DNA of 64,000 nt. Origin: Daphnia pulex. Taxonomy: Eukaryota > Arthropoda > Branchiopoda > Diplostraca > Daphniidae. Each line of letters starts with the position of its first letter. The stretch's first letter is position 1. The stretch spans positions 4,221,001 through 4,285,000 of the forward strand of contig NC_060022.1 in the NCBI RefSeq assembly GCF_021134715.1. The letters run 5' to 3'. The notes under the pieces are model-generated. The model made no database searches. It was not told the origin of the DNA and worked only from the letters and a program-made list of their open reading frames with translations. The position numbers and the translations under genes are program-made. Below, in pieces: positions 26,172 to 36,889 of the stretch.

Positions 26172-26859
26172 TCTGCCATTTTTAAATTACGTTTGAATTT
26201 GCAATCAAGAAAAGGATTTTGTTGTTGCACTTGGTTGTTGCAATCATTCAGCAGGAAATGTCTTGTTAAGATAATTCATGTCTTCAGTAATATAGATTGC
26301 TCTATTAGAACCTGCATCAAAGCCCTTTCTCGGACTAAACAGATCATGTAGTCTATTGTGTAAAAGTTAAAAGTTTGACGCTGACAAAGGACATTACGCG
26401 CAACCTTTTTTGTGAGCCACAAACCATTTAATATGTAACGATCGATACCAGGCTCTGCTAGGACTGGTAGCTTAATAGTTTAAGGATATTCTTTCTAAAA
26501 CTAGCTTGCATTTTTATTTTCCTGTAAAATGTGAATTAGTCTGACGGATACCTAATGAATTTTTCACCATTTTCTTGTCTGATCAACATCATTCAGGTGG
26601 AATCTTCTTCGCAAAAACTGTTTAAATCTTATTCATTCAATCTGTACTTACGTTATCTTATTATGATGGAGCCCGTAGTAAATTTGTTGGAAAGGATTCA
26701 CTAATGCGGCTGGTTTGCGTCAACACGCGGGAGTGATACGCGTCATTCGACACTTAAGGAGGTCATTGTTAATTAATACCTGGTTTCTGAGGTCTAGTTT
26801 GGCTACACCAAAAGGCGGCCTTGCACATTTTAAGCCCCCCGGCAAAGTTGATGGGATTC
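26172..26859. other. Spacer between SLC25A26 and the palindrome
   Basis: AT-rich sequence downstream of SLC25A26 and outside the part of the palindrome I could match. I see no gene or repeat in it. Confidence 0.5.
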
Positions 26860-27110
26860 TGTGATAATAAGGAAAATGTAAAGGTAACTGTAACGCAAAG
26901 TGTATACCGTAGTTGAAATGGTAATTCCAACTGCAAACAACTCAGTAATGCGCATACTACAAAGTACAAAGGGCTTGTAGTGTTAAACATATTATAACAT
27001 TAAAAGTTCTGTGACACTATAAAGGTAAAATTAAAATTTTGTTTGCAGAGGCTTTTAATGCAGGAATTAATCAATTAGATGGCTCATTCAATCAGAATTT
27101 TGTAATGCCG
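26769..27110 (-). pseudogene. Decayed outer-arm copy of a membrane-segment ORF
   Basis: On the minus strand this is the diverged partner of the sequence at 43404-43598. The right copy reads open as a hydrophobic peptide; here the corresponding frame is interrupted and only part stays open (26769-26990). Conserved blocks include the TTAATCAATTAGATG stretch near 27068 and the stretch around 26940-26995. Parent gene not recognised. Confidence 0.4.
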
Positions 27111-27718
27111 AGTTTTAAATTTATAATTGAACCAGCAGTAGCTCACGAATTTGTGTTATTTTAAATTTTTTTGAAAATGACTGAAGGTTATGTGCGTGGT
27201 AGTGTTGGTGATAACGATACTGATTTCTAGATGTATCACGGAATCACTTGCGTGGGCTACACTACAGCTAATAATCTAGCATGTCCGTTAAAACGTTAAC
27301 GGTTTAGTAAACGCTGTACTCTTATTCCTCACCCTAGATGGCGAAGCCGTCGAACTATGTCCCATCTCAGGGCAGTCAAGGAAATTGTGAATTGTCTGTT
27401 TTAAGAAGAAGAAAAAAAAGTGGCGACCTGACACCTGAGTGCTGAGTCCGAGACTGATGAGCACGTTGTGACTTTGAGTTCAGAGCTTTCATGTAAAAGA
27501 GGCTTACCTTTTTATTGAGTGTGGAATGTGGTCGGGGAGAAGAACAGTTTCCAACAGTTAGTCAGAGCTATGTACTAGCTATATAGATTATAGCTCTGAG
27601 TTAGTTAGGTAAGAATTGTAAAATTTCAGTGAAAGTAAAAGTTGAAGTGTAGAAATTTCATCTTTCAATAATTATGAAACTGCTATTAATAACCGTTTCT
27701 ATCATTCTATTTAGGTTA

Positions 27719-29500
27719 CTTATAATATTAAGTCACCAGCCAATCCTATCTGGAATTTTGCTATAGATGAGACTAGACTTTCAGACGGTCGTCAACGTTG
27801 AGAAAGAAGAAGAATCTGAATCCAAAGTAGAGCCAGAAGAACCAACTACTAACAGTATACCAAAAGAACTTATTCCACACGCTCCAAGACTAGCATTATT
27901 GTGGCTTATCATTGTTGACTTACGAATAATGGTTTTGCTGGTGGAGTCATCAATGAGGAAAGCATGGTACCTCCACTAAATCGAAATATTCTTTACCAAC
28001 CGACGTTATTTTCAATTTTGGCATTGGACGGCCGGCACCAGACGTATGTTAACCAGTACACGAGCAATCCACTTGTGGCCAGTAAGCACCAGGCATCGGA
28101 GGAGAAACACAGTAAATGTTACTTGTCGCTCAAGTTTCCCGTTACCAAACCTTTATCACCTCCATCATATCAAAGGACTAAAGCATCAGGTAATAGGAAA
28201 CATTTAAATTTGTTTTCGAATCCATAGCTAATGAGCATTTTATTCTTTCTAACTGATCCGGAAACACTAAGGTGATGAAATTCGTCTTTACGGTCAATTG
28301 AGTTCGACCGTATCACGAATTGAAACATCTAACCCGATGTCGTTCAAAATTTCCATTGCGACCACAAGAATAACTCACCGGCTTGGATCTACTCATTGGC
28401 CAGACCTCTGTTCAGGAATGACACGTTTTTCCGCACAGACGGCCTCTAATCGTTAAAGAATTCGCTTTGTAAGGTCGAACGCTCAGCATGTCTCGCTGAG
28501 AAGAAAGGATGACCAAAGCCGGCAACATGGGTATGGATTGTAAAACGGTCAGTGAAGTCGCCCCACCTGATTACGTAAACGCAAGATAGTGGAAGCGCCC
28601 AAATCGTCGCAACCAACTGTCACATAAGAATGAAGATGACTTGCAACTTTAGGGTGCTACTAACTAAGCATTACCGCAAGAGGTTCGAAAAATCTGCTGC
28701 CAGTACTACCACCTAATCTTTTTCGACTTAAGTGCACATTAGAGACTTTGGGATCTGGAGGTAAACATCTGGAGTAAAAGTGTTGAGAAAATCTGGTCAA
28801 TTGGTCCATCCATCAAATTGTCCTAGTAAATTGTCCGTCGAATTTTTTTTATAGCTCGTCCAGGGAGGAGTTCTGATGATGATCTGATGAAGATGGTCTC
28901 GACCAGAGAATGCAGTCCGAGCGAAAGCATTGAAACTTCAGATACTGAACTGGGAAGCCCGGCCATAGAATTCCGTCAACGCCGGAATGGATCCGATGCC
29001 AGTTTCAAGGTAAAAATGCAAATGATTCCATTCGAAATTGGTTTGACGAATTCAAACAACTTTTTTCTATTATCTGTGGTGAAAGCAGTCGACGTCCAGC
29101 ACGGAATCGGATTCAATGCCGTTTGCCAACGACAACGCCGGTACCATCAAACAGCGAAGTGGGCCGGCTCACTCGGCCCTTGCGGCACTGACGTACTCTT
29201 CTTCCTCTGTCGCCGTCGTTCTGTCTCCGTCACTCGGCCGACGGGCGCCATCCCACCAGCAAAACCAACATAATCTCGGTCAGCATTGTGCGCCCCTGTC
29301 TCTTAAGTAAATTCTCTCACTCGTCCCATTTGCCTCGCTTTGAAACTCCTTAGCGTTTGCATTTTCTTTAGCTTTTGCTGCCAAATTCAAAGCTTGTTTG
29401 TCAGTGCCACTTTTGTTTTCGATTAACAGGAACTAGCGACGTGTTGAACGACATTGGCAACATGCTAGCTGACCTGACGGACGAATTGGGCTCTATGTTC
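27719..29500 (+). pseudogene. Left-arm remnant of an unrecognised multi-exon gene
   Basis: Exon-like blocks in order. (1) 27719-28220, after the acceptor TATTTAG. Its frame shifts between a Glu-rich stretch (VEKEEESESKVEPEEPTTN) and a second stretch ending in SPPSYQRTKASG. (2) From 28272, encoding DEIRLYGQLSSTVSRIE. (3) 28855-29009, Ser/Asp-rich (SSDDDLMKMVSTRECSPSES), with a good GTAAAA donor. (4) From 29089, STSSTESDSMPFANDNAG onward. (5) From 29430, an acidic helix-like DVLNDIGNMLADLTDELGSM. Splice-like borders remain but the blocks cannot be joined without stops or frame changes. The right arm carries the same blocks in reverse, so this is duplicated genomic DNA rather than a processed copy. 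It looks like the remains of a scaffold-type cytoplasmic protein, which I do not recognise. Confidence 0.55.
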
Positions 29501-30549
29501 TTCGCCTGCCTTCCTCTTTCACCTTCGTGAGTGATGAGCCGGTGCGAGCTTTTCCTTTATAATTTTCAATTATTCTTTTCTTCAACGCTTTTTTTTTATT
29601 TGATTTTTTTATGATTTCATTCTTTTATTCGACTAAATGCATAAATTTCGATAAATTCTTGGTTGACCACGAAAAAAAAATTAAAAAAAAAGTATTTATA
29701 GTTTCAACAACCTGCCGCGAGCATATCGAACCGGTGTTTGTCGGTCATCGTGACGGGGCTACACTCGGCCGCCACCCTTCGCATGATCTAGATACCAACA
29801 ACTGCTGAACACGCACGCTTCAAGGAATTGTTTGACTCGCATTTTTCAAATTACATTCTGGCTATGAACATAATAAAACCTGATGGATTTGCAATTATAT
29901 AGATTCATTATGGCGCATCCCCTAAATTTGTTGCACTTTGCCAGATTGGAAAATTACTGTTTCACAGAGCACAGATTCGATGAATTTTCCAAGAAAACCA
30001 GCAGATGACATAATCCATAATATTTCATCTCCCTTTCATCATGTTGAGCCCACAACCCAAAATGTAAGATGAAAAACAAATTAATGAATTTTTGTTGTAA
30101 TAATTTTATTAAATTTGCCAAAAGGGAAGGTTCTGGGAGTGGTATCTGACCAGAGGCCACGCTCTTACTTCATTGCGCTGCATACTGGGCCGTAATTGTG
30201 CCATCTAGTGTTACCGAGTGAACGGCAACCGTCGATGACCCTCAGGGGCTAATCGTACGAACTTAAGGACACAACTTCAGAGCGTGTGTCAGCTAGTCAA
30301 GAATACCGGGGTTATATGGGTAACGATCTTTATAGATAGACGTCCTTTATAGCAACAGGACGCCTAACAGATCGGGAGGTGAGTTTAGAAGTAAATTGAG
30401 ACGTAGAGATTAGTAGTTGTGTGAGTAGTTATTTTAGTGTGAGTAGTTAGTGGTTGAGTTAGCAGTTAGATTATTAAGTTAGCAGTTAGATTATTAGTAG
30501 TATTGAGCAGACAGTATATGAGGAGCATTATACAATTTGGAGGGACAGA

Positions 30550-30612
30550 GAATCGAACACGGGACAATTTGGTAGGATACAGTGTGCTCTAACCATTGCG
30601 CTAAGGTCGCAC
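30550..30612 (-). repeat. tRNA-derived (SINE-like) sequence
   Basis: On the minus strand there is an A-box-like TAGCGCAATGGTTAGAGC and, 25 nt further on, a B-box-like GTGTTCGATTC, at tRNA-like spacing. The acceptor and T stems do not pair, so it is not a functional tRNA. It is most likely the head of a tRNA-derived retroposon or a decayed tRNA. Confidence 0.45.
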
Positions 30613-30702
30613 ATCTCGATGTGAATTAAATCGAATCAGTATAGGCGTACAGACGCCTTGGGGTTCTTGATCTACTTGACTTTTCGCAGTCTAATCATGA
30701 TG

Positions 30703-30774
30703 TATCTGTGGCCTAATGGATAAGGCGTCGGCCTCCAAAGTCGGTGTCTGTGGGTTCAAGTCCCGAATTTTCCA
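30703..30774 (+). pseudogene. tRNA pseudogene, tRNA-Arg-like body with a CCA anticodon position
   Basis: The A box (TGGCCTAATGG, 30709-30719), D-loop (TAATGGATAAGGC) and B box (GGTTCAAGTCC, 30753-30763) closely resemble eukaryotic tRNA-Arg genes. The anticodon arm folds with two G-T pairs and a seven-base loop CTCCAAA, which would place CCA (Trp-type) at the anticodon. The acceptor ends and the T stem do not pair, so a working tRNA is unlikely. It is absent from the right arm. Confidence 0.5.
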
Positions 30775-31806
30775 ATGAAAGTGCTGTATAGTGGACAGAT
30801 GGAGATAGAAGTTGTTCTTACTGGATAATCCCGAAGAAAACTGATCGTTGCCATAAATGGACAGATCAATTTATATGAGAAATACTAAACTATTTTTAAA
30901 AAGCTCTGCTATTATGGGATCCCACGGGTTGAATTTTGTCGAGATAGAGCAGAGTCTCCTCTGCGGTCCGCTTTCAAAGCGTTTAATTTTAGATTGTTAA
31001 ATATGGTTAAATGACGCAGAATATCTAATAGTCGGCACCGTCACCGGTGTGGTTACGCAATGCGCGCTGTATGCAAATATGGCCGACAAGGCGACAACCA
31101 ACCATTCATGCCGTTTTGAAGCCGAAACGCATAAACTTTATACACGCTCGAGCTGATTTGAATTCGCTGAGGTATATTCCTACATTCTTATTTCTCCCTT
31201 TTTCTTCTTCAATTTAACACTGGTCCATCTCGATGGAAATGATTTCTTTTACGTTACGTGACGATTTTAACTAGTGGTATTTTTTTTTTCTTTCTCCGTC
31301 CTTTTTGTTATTGCCCGCCCAGCCAACTGATGTACCTATATAATATTGTATGGAATACATGTACACGTTTATCGTATCCCACTTTTGAGCAGATAAACGG
31401 TGTCTGTAAGCCAACTGCACGTTTTTTTTATTGAAAAACAAAAACAAGCCCTCCTCAATAATCGGACTGGTTTGAACCCTTATATTTTTCATCCAATCTA
31501 CGCGTTTTGAGTGTTCCTCCCGTCGTCCTTTGATTTATGCTAGCTTTTGATCTTCACACTAAATAAAAAGATTTCTTCATTTGATCTCTGCAAAAGTTTG
31601 TCTATTATCATTTGATATTGTTGTCTCTTTTCTTGTATAATGTTCAGATAAAATCAATCTAGAATGTAGATCTAGACAAGTTTGTCAGAACATCAACTTG
31701 TAAATCATAGTTCACAGCCGGACTTTTGCCGCTTTTGCTGATTGGCCCTTCGCGATTGCAGAGATGCCAGATACGGACGTTTTAAATAGCAAAACTGAAA
31801 TTGGCA

Positions 31807-33219
31807 ATGCTGCGCTATGCGCGATACTTTCAAGATGGCTGCTGGCATTCAAAGAGATCGTTACCGAGAATGGTGATAGGTACTAAAATGTGCTGGGTCT
31901 GCGGCATTTTCCATTATGAAAGTTAAGTCAAAAAGATTTTGTTTCGTTACGAGACTGTATGGTTGCTGAATGTAAAATTTGTACATGTTTATTTACAGGA
32001 AATCTAGCCTGTAATTTCAAATCTGCCAAATCACCTTATCAGTTATCACGTGGCCTGAAACTGATGTCGTTGCTTGCTACTTGTACCGGTTGTATGTATC
32101 AACCCGTGAAGAAACACTTGACAGCAAAAGTAAGTGGCATGTCAACCGATTTCCATTCAAATTTAGTTAATTGTTGACAGAGTAGATCTAGATCCTATTT
32201 TGTTGTAGAATCGACTGTGTTGCATCTTCAAAGGACATGTGGTTTTATGATTCAATTTCCATGGGGTTGAACTAGACTTACTATTGTTAGTTGGGAAGTC
32301 TTGCCAAGTGTAGGTTCTATTGTAAAGTTTATGACCTTAGAATTGCAATGAGAAAAAATTCCAAAATAGAGTATCCTTGTAGTTTCGAGGGACTGTTTAC
32401 TTCAACTTCAAACATTTCATTATATTACATCACACAAGACATTTCCTTCTCATTATTAATTTAATATTTTTTCAATTTTTTTAACAGCATCTGAGTATGA
32501 GCTGCAGCCAGTTGGTGGAAGGTGTGACAAGTCAGCTGTTGTATTCAGTTTGTGAGGCATCCCATGCAAAAACCAGAAATGATTCCCAAAAAGGTAACTA
32601 TGTTCATTAATTTATCTGTTAGAAAGCTTTAGATTAAGTAATGGAAGACCAGGGAATAAATATATAGCAAAGGGATCCTTTGCTTCAGTATTGTAACTTT
32701 CAGTGAAGTGTGTGGATGTGTGGTTTTACATTATTTGATTTTCAATTTTCCATCCTTTTTAATTTTTTTTTATTAATTGAAAAACTTGTTTACTATAGAT
32801 TTTTCTGTAGAATTTCTAATATCAAAATAATTTTGAGGGAATTTGGTGATTCAAGTTAACAGTCTTTACTCCTGTCATCTTGCTTGCTAATTTTATGCAA
32901 ATTTTCTGGAATATGTCGCTTGTCTAGGTGAAGGTGTGGTTCCACTAGGTGGCGGAGTGTCTGTTGGTGAGTGACGAAGCCGCCATTTGCTTTTGAGACA
33001 TACCCGAATGTGTTGCTGCCTAATGACGGTGTTCTTCGCTTTTACATGAAAAAATGTGCCATTCGACTAAGCTGAATCGAAAGTGAACAATTCTAAAGCA
33101 AGTAAGTGCACTGTGAGAGTTTTGACTTTTCGAAAAGTTCATTTTCCCATCTACTTTCATTTATTTTCTAAATGCATGTCGAAGTTTTAGCCTTTCTCCA
33201 CGTGATCGCTGCCGTGTGA
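31807..33219 (+). CDS. Candidate five-exon gene, left palindrome copy, function unknown
   Basis: Exons 31807-31879, 31999-32129, 32488-32593, 32928-32966 and 33191-33219 have GT-AG borders, and all five phases agree (73+131+106+39+29 nt), giving a 125-aa product. The protein is basic and Cys-rich in the middle (LACNFKSAKSPYQL, LATCTGCMYQPVKKHL, LSMSCSQLVEGVTSQLLY) and Gly/Val-rich near the end (GEGVVPLGGGVSV). I recognise no family, signal peptide or clear membrane segment. The first and last exons are the weakest: the last acceptor has a poor pyrimidine tract, and other starts exist in the first. Exon 3 has a decayed tandem duplicate at about 33.73 kb with an in-frame stop. It could instead be a spliced non-coding transcript. 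The copy at 38787-40200 is its mirror image. Confidence 0.4.
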
Positions 33220-34385
33220 TGAAGATGCGTTTCTGAGAGGATCTCTACTATACTGCAAGACAAAAACGTGATGAAACCAGGAAATTTGAAATGGTAATAA
33301 TATACTTTTAAGTTTAATCAAGTAGGTTAGCATTTTGTTCTTCATGTTGAAAACAAGTGACATCTTATTTCATGCTTTAAAACAAGACAGCTTTTGTGGA
33401 AATTTTTTGTCAGTTTCTAATCGATCAGTACAGAAATTCCCCTACAACTTGAAAAGCTTTAAAGAAAATTTTCACAAAGTGATCTTTGGTCACCTTTATG
33501 ATTTCTTTTTCTCTAGTAATCTAAATTTTAAGTATATCATTTCCTCAACTACAACATGTTGCACAACAACTTAAGATACAGTTGCAAGCTAAAGTGAGCA
33601 AAATAACAAAATAGTGTATTCTTGTAGTTCCCAGGGACTGTTTAGTTTAACTTTATCACTTTCATTATATTACATCAAACGAGACATCTCCTTCTCAATA
33701 TTAATTTAAAATTTTTCAATTGTTTTAACAGCATCTGAGTATGAGCTGCAGCCAGTTGGTGGAAGTTGTGAATATGTTAGCTGTTGCAAACAGTTTGTGA
33801 GGCATCTCATGCAGAAACCAAAAATGATAAGGTAACTATGTTCATTTATTTCTCTTTAAGAAAGCTTTAGATTAAGTATTGGGATACCAGAGAGTAGATT
33901 TCATTGCTTCAGTGTTGTAACATTCAGTGAAGTCTGTGAACGTGTGGTTTTACATTATTTGATTTTCATCCTTTGCATTTTTTTTTTTTTTTTCACAAAT
34001 TGGAAGTTAAAAGAAAATTTTCACAGAGTGATCTTTGTTCATCTTCATGATATCTTTTTCTATAGTAATCTAAATTTGAAGTATATCATTGGCATTGCCT
34101 TAACTACAGTACATTGTAACCATTTATGATACATTTGCAAGATAAAGTCAAATATCATTTGCATAAATTTTTTCTGTTTAGAGATGTATTTTTACTTATC
34201 TATTTTAATTTTGTTACACGCACGTCGGAGATCTCGCCTTTCTCAACGTGCGGTGCCGTGTCAACAAGATGTCTCTTTGATGAGGTCTACTATATTGCAA
34301 AAGAAACATGTGAAGAAAACAGGAAATCTGAAATGGTAACGATTTACTTGTAAGATAGATCAAGTGGGTTAGGTTAGCATTTTGC
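32365..34385 (+). repeat. Tandem duplication of an exon-containing unit in the left arm
   Basis: The unit at about 32.37-33.35 kb and the next at about 33.61-34.38 kb share the same order: a pyrimidine tract plus TTTTAACAG acceptor, an exon starting CATCTGAGTATGAGCTGCAG, then a GTAACTATG donor, then the stretch around GTGTGGTTTTACATTATTTG, then an exon-like block ending TGAAATGGTAA. The second copy is more degraded in its first exon. The right arm carries the same pair in reverse. Confidence 0.7.
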
Positions 34386-35117
34386 TTAAACTTTTGTCTA
34401 CGTTTGTGTGCTACCTTTCGTGATCTTTGTTTAGAGTTTACTTCAGTTAAACATTTGATTTAGATGAAATTCGGCTAATTCCTGCTTCTATATAAGACAG
34501 CTTTTATGAAAAGAACATATGAAGAGATGTAATTTTTTTTTATCAAACAGAACAGAAATTCCTTTCATTTTTTAAAACTTGAAATTAAATCTTTATCTTT
34601 TGTCATCTTTTTGATTTATTTTTCAATAGTTTAATCTAAATTTGAAGAAAATCTTTGCCTTAATTACTAAATGTTTGAAACATTTATTTTACGATTGTAA
34701 GCTAAAGTTGAACATCACTTGCATTTTTTCTTTTGCTTTGTAAATTTTATTTTATGGTATCTTTTTTCACATTTCAAAATGTTATTGGTTCATTAAAGTT
34801 CTTTTGCTTTGTAGGATTCCATGGTCCGTTTGATGTTTGAGCTGTTTGTGGTGTTGCTGTTTGGTGTGAAGTGGGTTTGCAGTCATTTTCAACTTGAGAG
34901 ATGCGCTGAAATGGAGCTTCGTCAGACTTGCAGTTCAACATCATACTTCAATGTGTTATTTCCCTATGTTTGTGTCCGTGCAGTGTTGAGCTGTTGGGCA
35001 AAACGATCAATGTTGTCTGATGGCTGTCAGGCATATTTATCTGCTGCATTTTGTCAATATGTCGTCTCTTGCTACCTGTACGTTGAGGTAGTGCTTGATG
35101 AGAACAGTATCATTTAA
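34126..35117 (+). CDS. Candidate downstream exons in left arm, function unknown
   Basis: An exon-like block ending at 34335 (reading VYYIAKETCEENRKSEM, followed by the donor GTAACG) can be joined in phase to 34815-35117, which follows the acceptor TTTGTAG. The second block reads DSMVRLMFELFVVLLFGVKW, then a Cys-rich 60-residue stretch ending in ENSII and a stop. It has one hydrophobic segment near its start. I cannot fix the 5' border of the first block and do not recognise the protein. These may be alternative 3' exons of the gene starting at 31807, or remnants after exon duplication. The right-arm copy (36890-37881, minus strand) differs by one residue in the last block. Confidence 0.3.
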
Positions 35118-35224
35118 TGTTTCAGTCGTTATTGCAGCCCAAGCTGGTGAAAGATCTTTTTGCATCAAGTAAATCTGACTGTTTTTTTGTGTGTTGTTGG
35201 AGTGTTACGAAAGTTGCGTCATTA

Positions 35225-35935
35225 TTGTGTTGAATTGTCATTGTGACTGCAGTTCACCGTTTATAATTTAGGAAGGGAAAAAAACAGAATTATGGGGAAT
35301 TTATGTCAAACAAATAATAAACTTGCTTTCGGGATTGGGAAAGGAATGTGGAGGCTGTCAGATGGCAGGGTGGTGACTTGAATTTTCATATCTCAAAATA
35401 TAATGAGGTATGTTAAAATGTGCTGATGCGAAAAATGTGGATAAAATCTTTATAAATCCACAACAACTTCTATAATGTTAATACCTATTATCTAATTACC
35501 CTAAAATCATACAACTTCTAATATCCTATTACACAGTAATTTTATAATCTCCTAACTCACTATCCTAACTAAACCAACTAACCATACCCAACTAAACCAT
35601 ATCCCTACAACATCCGTATTCCTTCAACCTATTACCTAATATACCTATAAACACAACTGTTGTGTGATTTTTGGTCAATTAAATAATATATTATAACATT
35701 ATAAAATTTTTTGTAGATCTATAAACTTAAATCCTCATTAATCGTTACATAACATTTTAACAAACTTCATTATATTTTGAACTATGAAAATTCAAGTTAA
35801 CAACCTGACAGCCACCACATTTTGTTCCCAATCTAGTAAACTTGTTTATTATTTGCCATAAAAATTTCATAATTCTTTTTTTTTTCCCTTTCTAACTTAT
35901 GAACGTTTAGTTACAGTTACAATAACGGTGCAACA
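35225..35935. repeat. Foldback (long terminal inverted repeat) element, left
   Basis: About 0.7 kb that is itself an imperfect inverted repeat. The block starting GTTTATAATTTAGGAAGGG near 35260 (continuing through GTGACTTGAATTTTCATA) recurs in reverse complement ending near 35905. The TIR-like arms are roughly 250 bp each, separated by an AT-rich middle with repeated CCTAACTAAACCAACTAACC-type text. It has no coding frame. It resembles a foldback-type MITE; target-site duplications were not resolved. Confidence 0.6.
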
Positions 35936-36100
35936 TAGAAATAAAATAATATTAATAAACCAATATTCATAACATATTTTGTTAATCAATTTTTTTTTTT
36001 CTATGAAATTAATATTATTAAATAATAATATATTGGATTTTTCTTGGTACATCGTTGTTTATTATAATGTAGACTTGTCTTTGTAACTGCTGTTTCCCGT
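35905..36100. other. Unpaired spacer at the centre of the palindrome
   Basis: About 200 bp where the two arms stop matching. Very AT-rich, with a small internal inverted pair (AATAATATTAAT near 35945 and its complement near 36009) and an 11-12 nt T run just before 36001. No coding content. Confidence 0.7.
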
Positions 36101-36781
36101 TCATAAGTTAGAAAGGGAAAAAAAGAATTATGAAAAATTTATGGCAAATAATAAACAAGTTTACGAGATTGGGAATAAAATGTGGTGGCTGTCAGTAGGC
36201 AGGTTGTTAACTTGAATTTTCATAGTTCAAAATATAATGAAGTTTGTTAAAATGTTATGTAACGATTAATGAGGATTTAAGTTTATAGATCTACAAAAAA
36301 TTTTATAATGTTATAACATATTATTTAATTGACCAAAAATCATACAACAGTTGTGTTTATAGGTATATTAGGTAATAGGTTGAAGGAATATGGATGTTGT
36401 AGGGATATGGTTTAGTTGGGTATGGTTAGTTGGTTTAGTTAGGATAGTGAGTTAGGAGATTATAAAATTACTGTGTAATAGGATATTAGAAGTTGTATGA
36501 TTTTAGGGTAATTAGGTAATAGGTATTAACATTATAGAAGTTGTTGTGGATTTATAAAGATTTTATCCACATTTTTCGCATCAGCACATTTTAACATACC
36601 TCATTATATTTTGAGATATGAAAATTCAAGTCACCACCCTGCCATCTGACAGCCTCCACATTCCTTTCCCAATCCCGAAAGCAAGTTTATTATTTGTTTG
36701 ACATAAATTCCCCATAATTCTGTTTTTTTCCCTTCCTAAATTATAAACGGTGAACTGCAGTCACAATGACAATTCAACACA
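36072..36781. repeat. Foldback (long terminal inverted repeat) element, right
   Basis: Reverse-complement partner of the left foldback element. Because each element is internally inverted, four related copies of the TIR sequence lie within 1.6 kb in alternating orientation (near 35.26, 35.90, 36.10 and 36.75 kb). The right copy has a 7-nt insertion (near 36195) relative to the left. Confidence 0.6.
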
Positions 36782-36889
36782 ATAATGACGCAACTTTCGT
36801 AACACTCCAACAACACACAAAAAAACAGTCAGATTTACTTGATGCAAAAAGATCTTTCACCAGCTTGGGCTGCAATAACGACTGAAAAA

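Larger units (their letters stand above)
29501..31165. other. Left-arm-specific segment between palindrome blocks
   Basis: About 1.7 kb with no counterpart in the right arm, where only about 250 bp (40.84-41.08 kb) separates the same two blocks. It contains two tRNA-like sequences (near 30550-30612 on the minus strand and 30703-30774 on the plus strand), a short tandem motif near 30457-30500 (TTAGCAGTTAGATTATTA twice), and no gene I can support. Confidence 0.55.
31166..35904 (+). repeat. Left inner palindrome arm, near-identical to the right
   Basis: About 4.74 kb with its reverse complement at 36.10-40.84 kb. In compared stretches I saw roughly one to two substitutions per 50-100 nt at most and long identical runs. 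The arm ends outward at about 31170, inside the T-rich run before AACACTGG, where similarity to the right arm stops abruptly. Confidence 0.9.

Noticed and set aside
30703..30774. Functional tRNA-Trp gene
   Set aside because: The anticodon position reads CCA, but acceptor and T stems do not pair and the body is tRNA-Arg-like; reported as a pseudogene instead.
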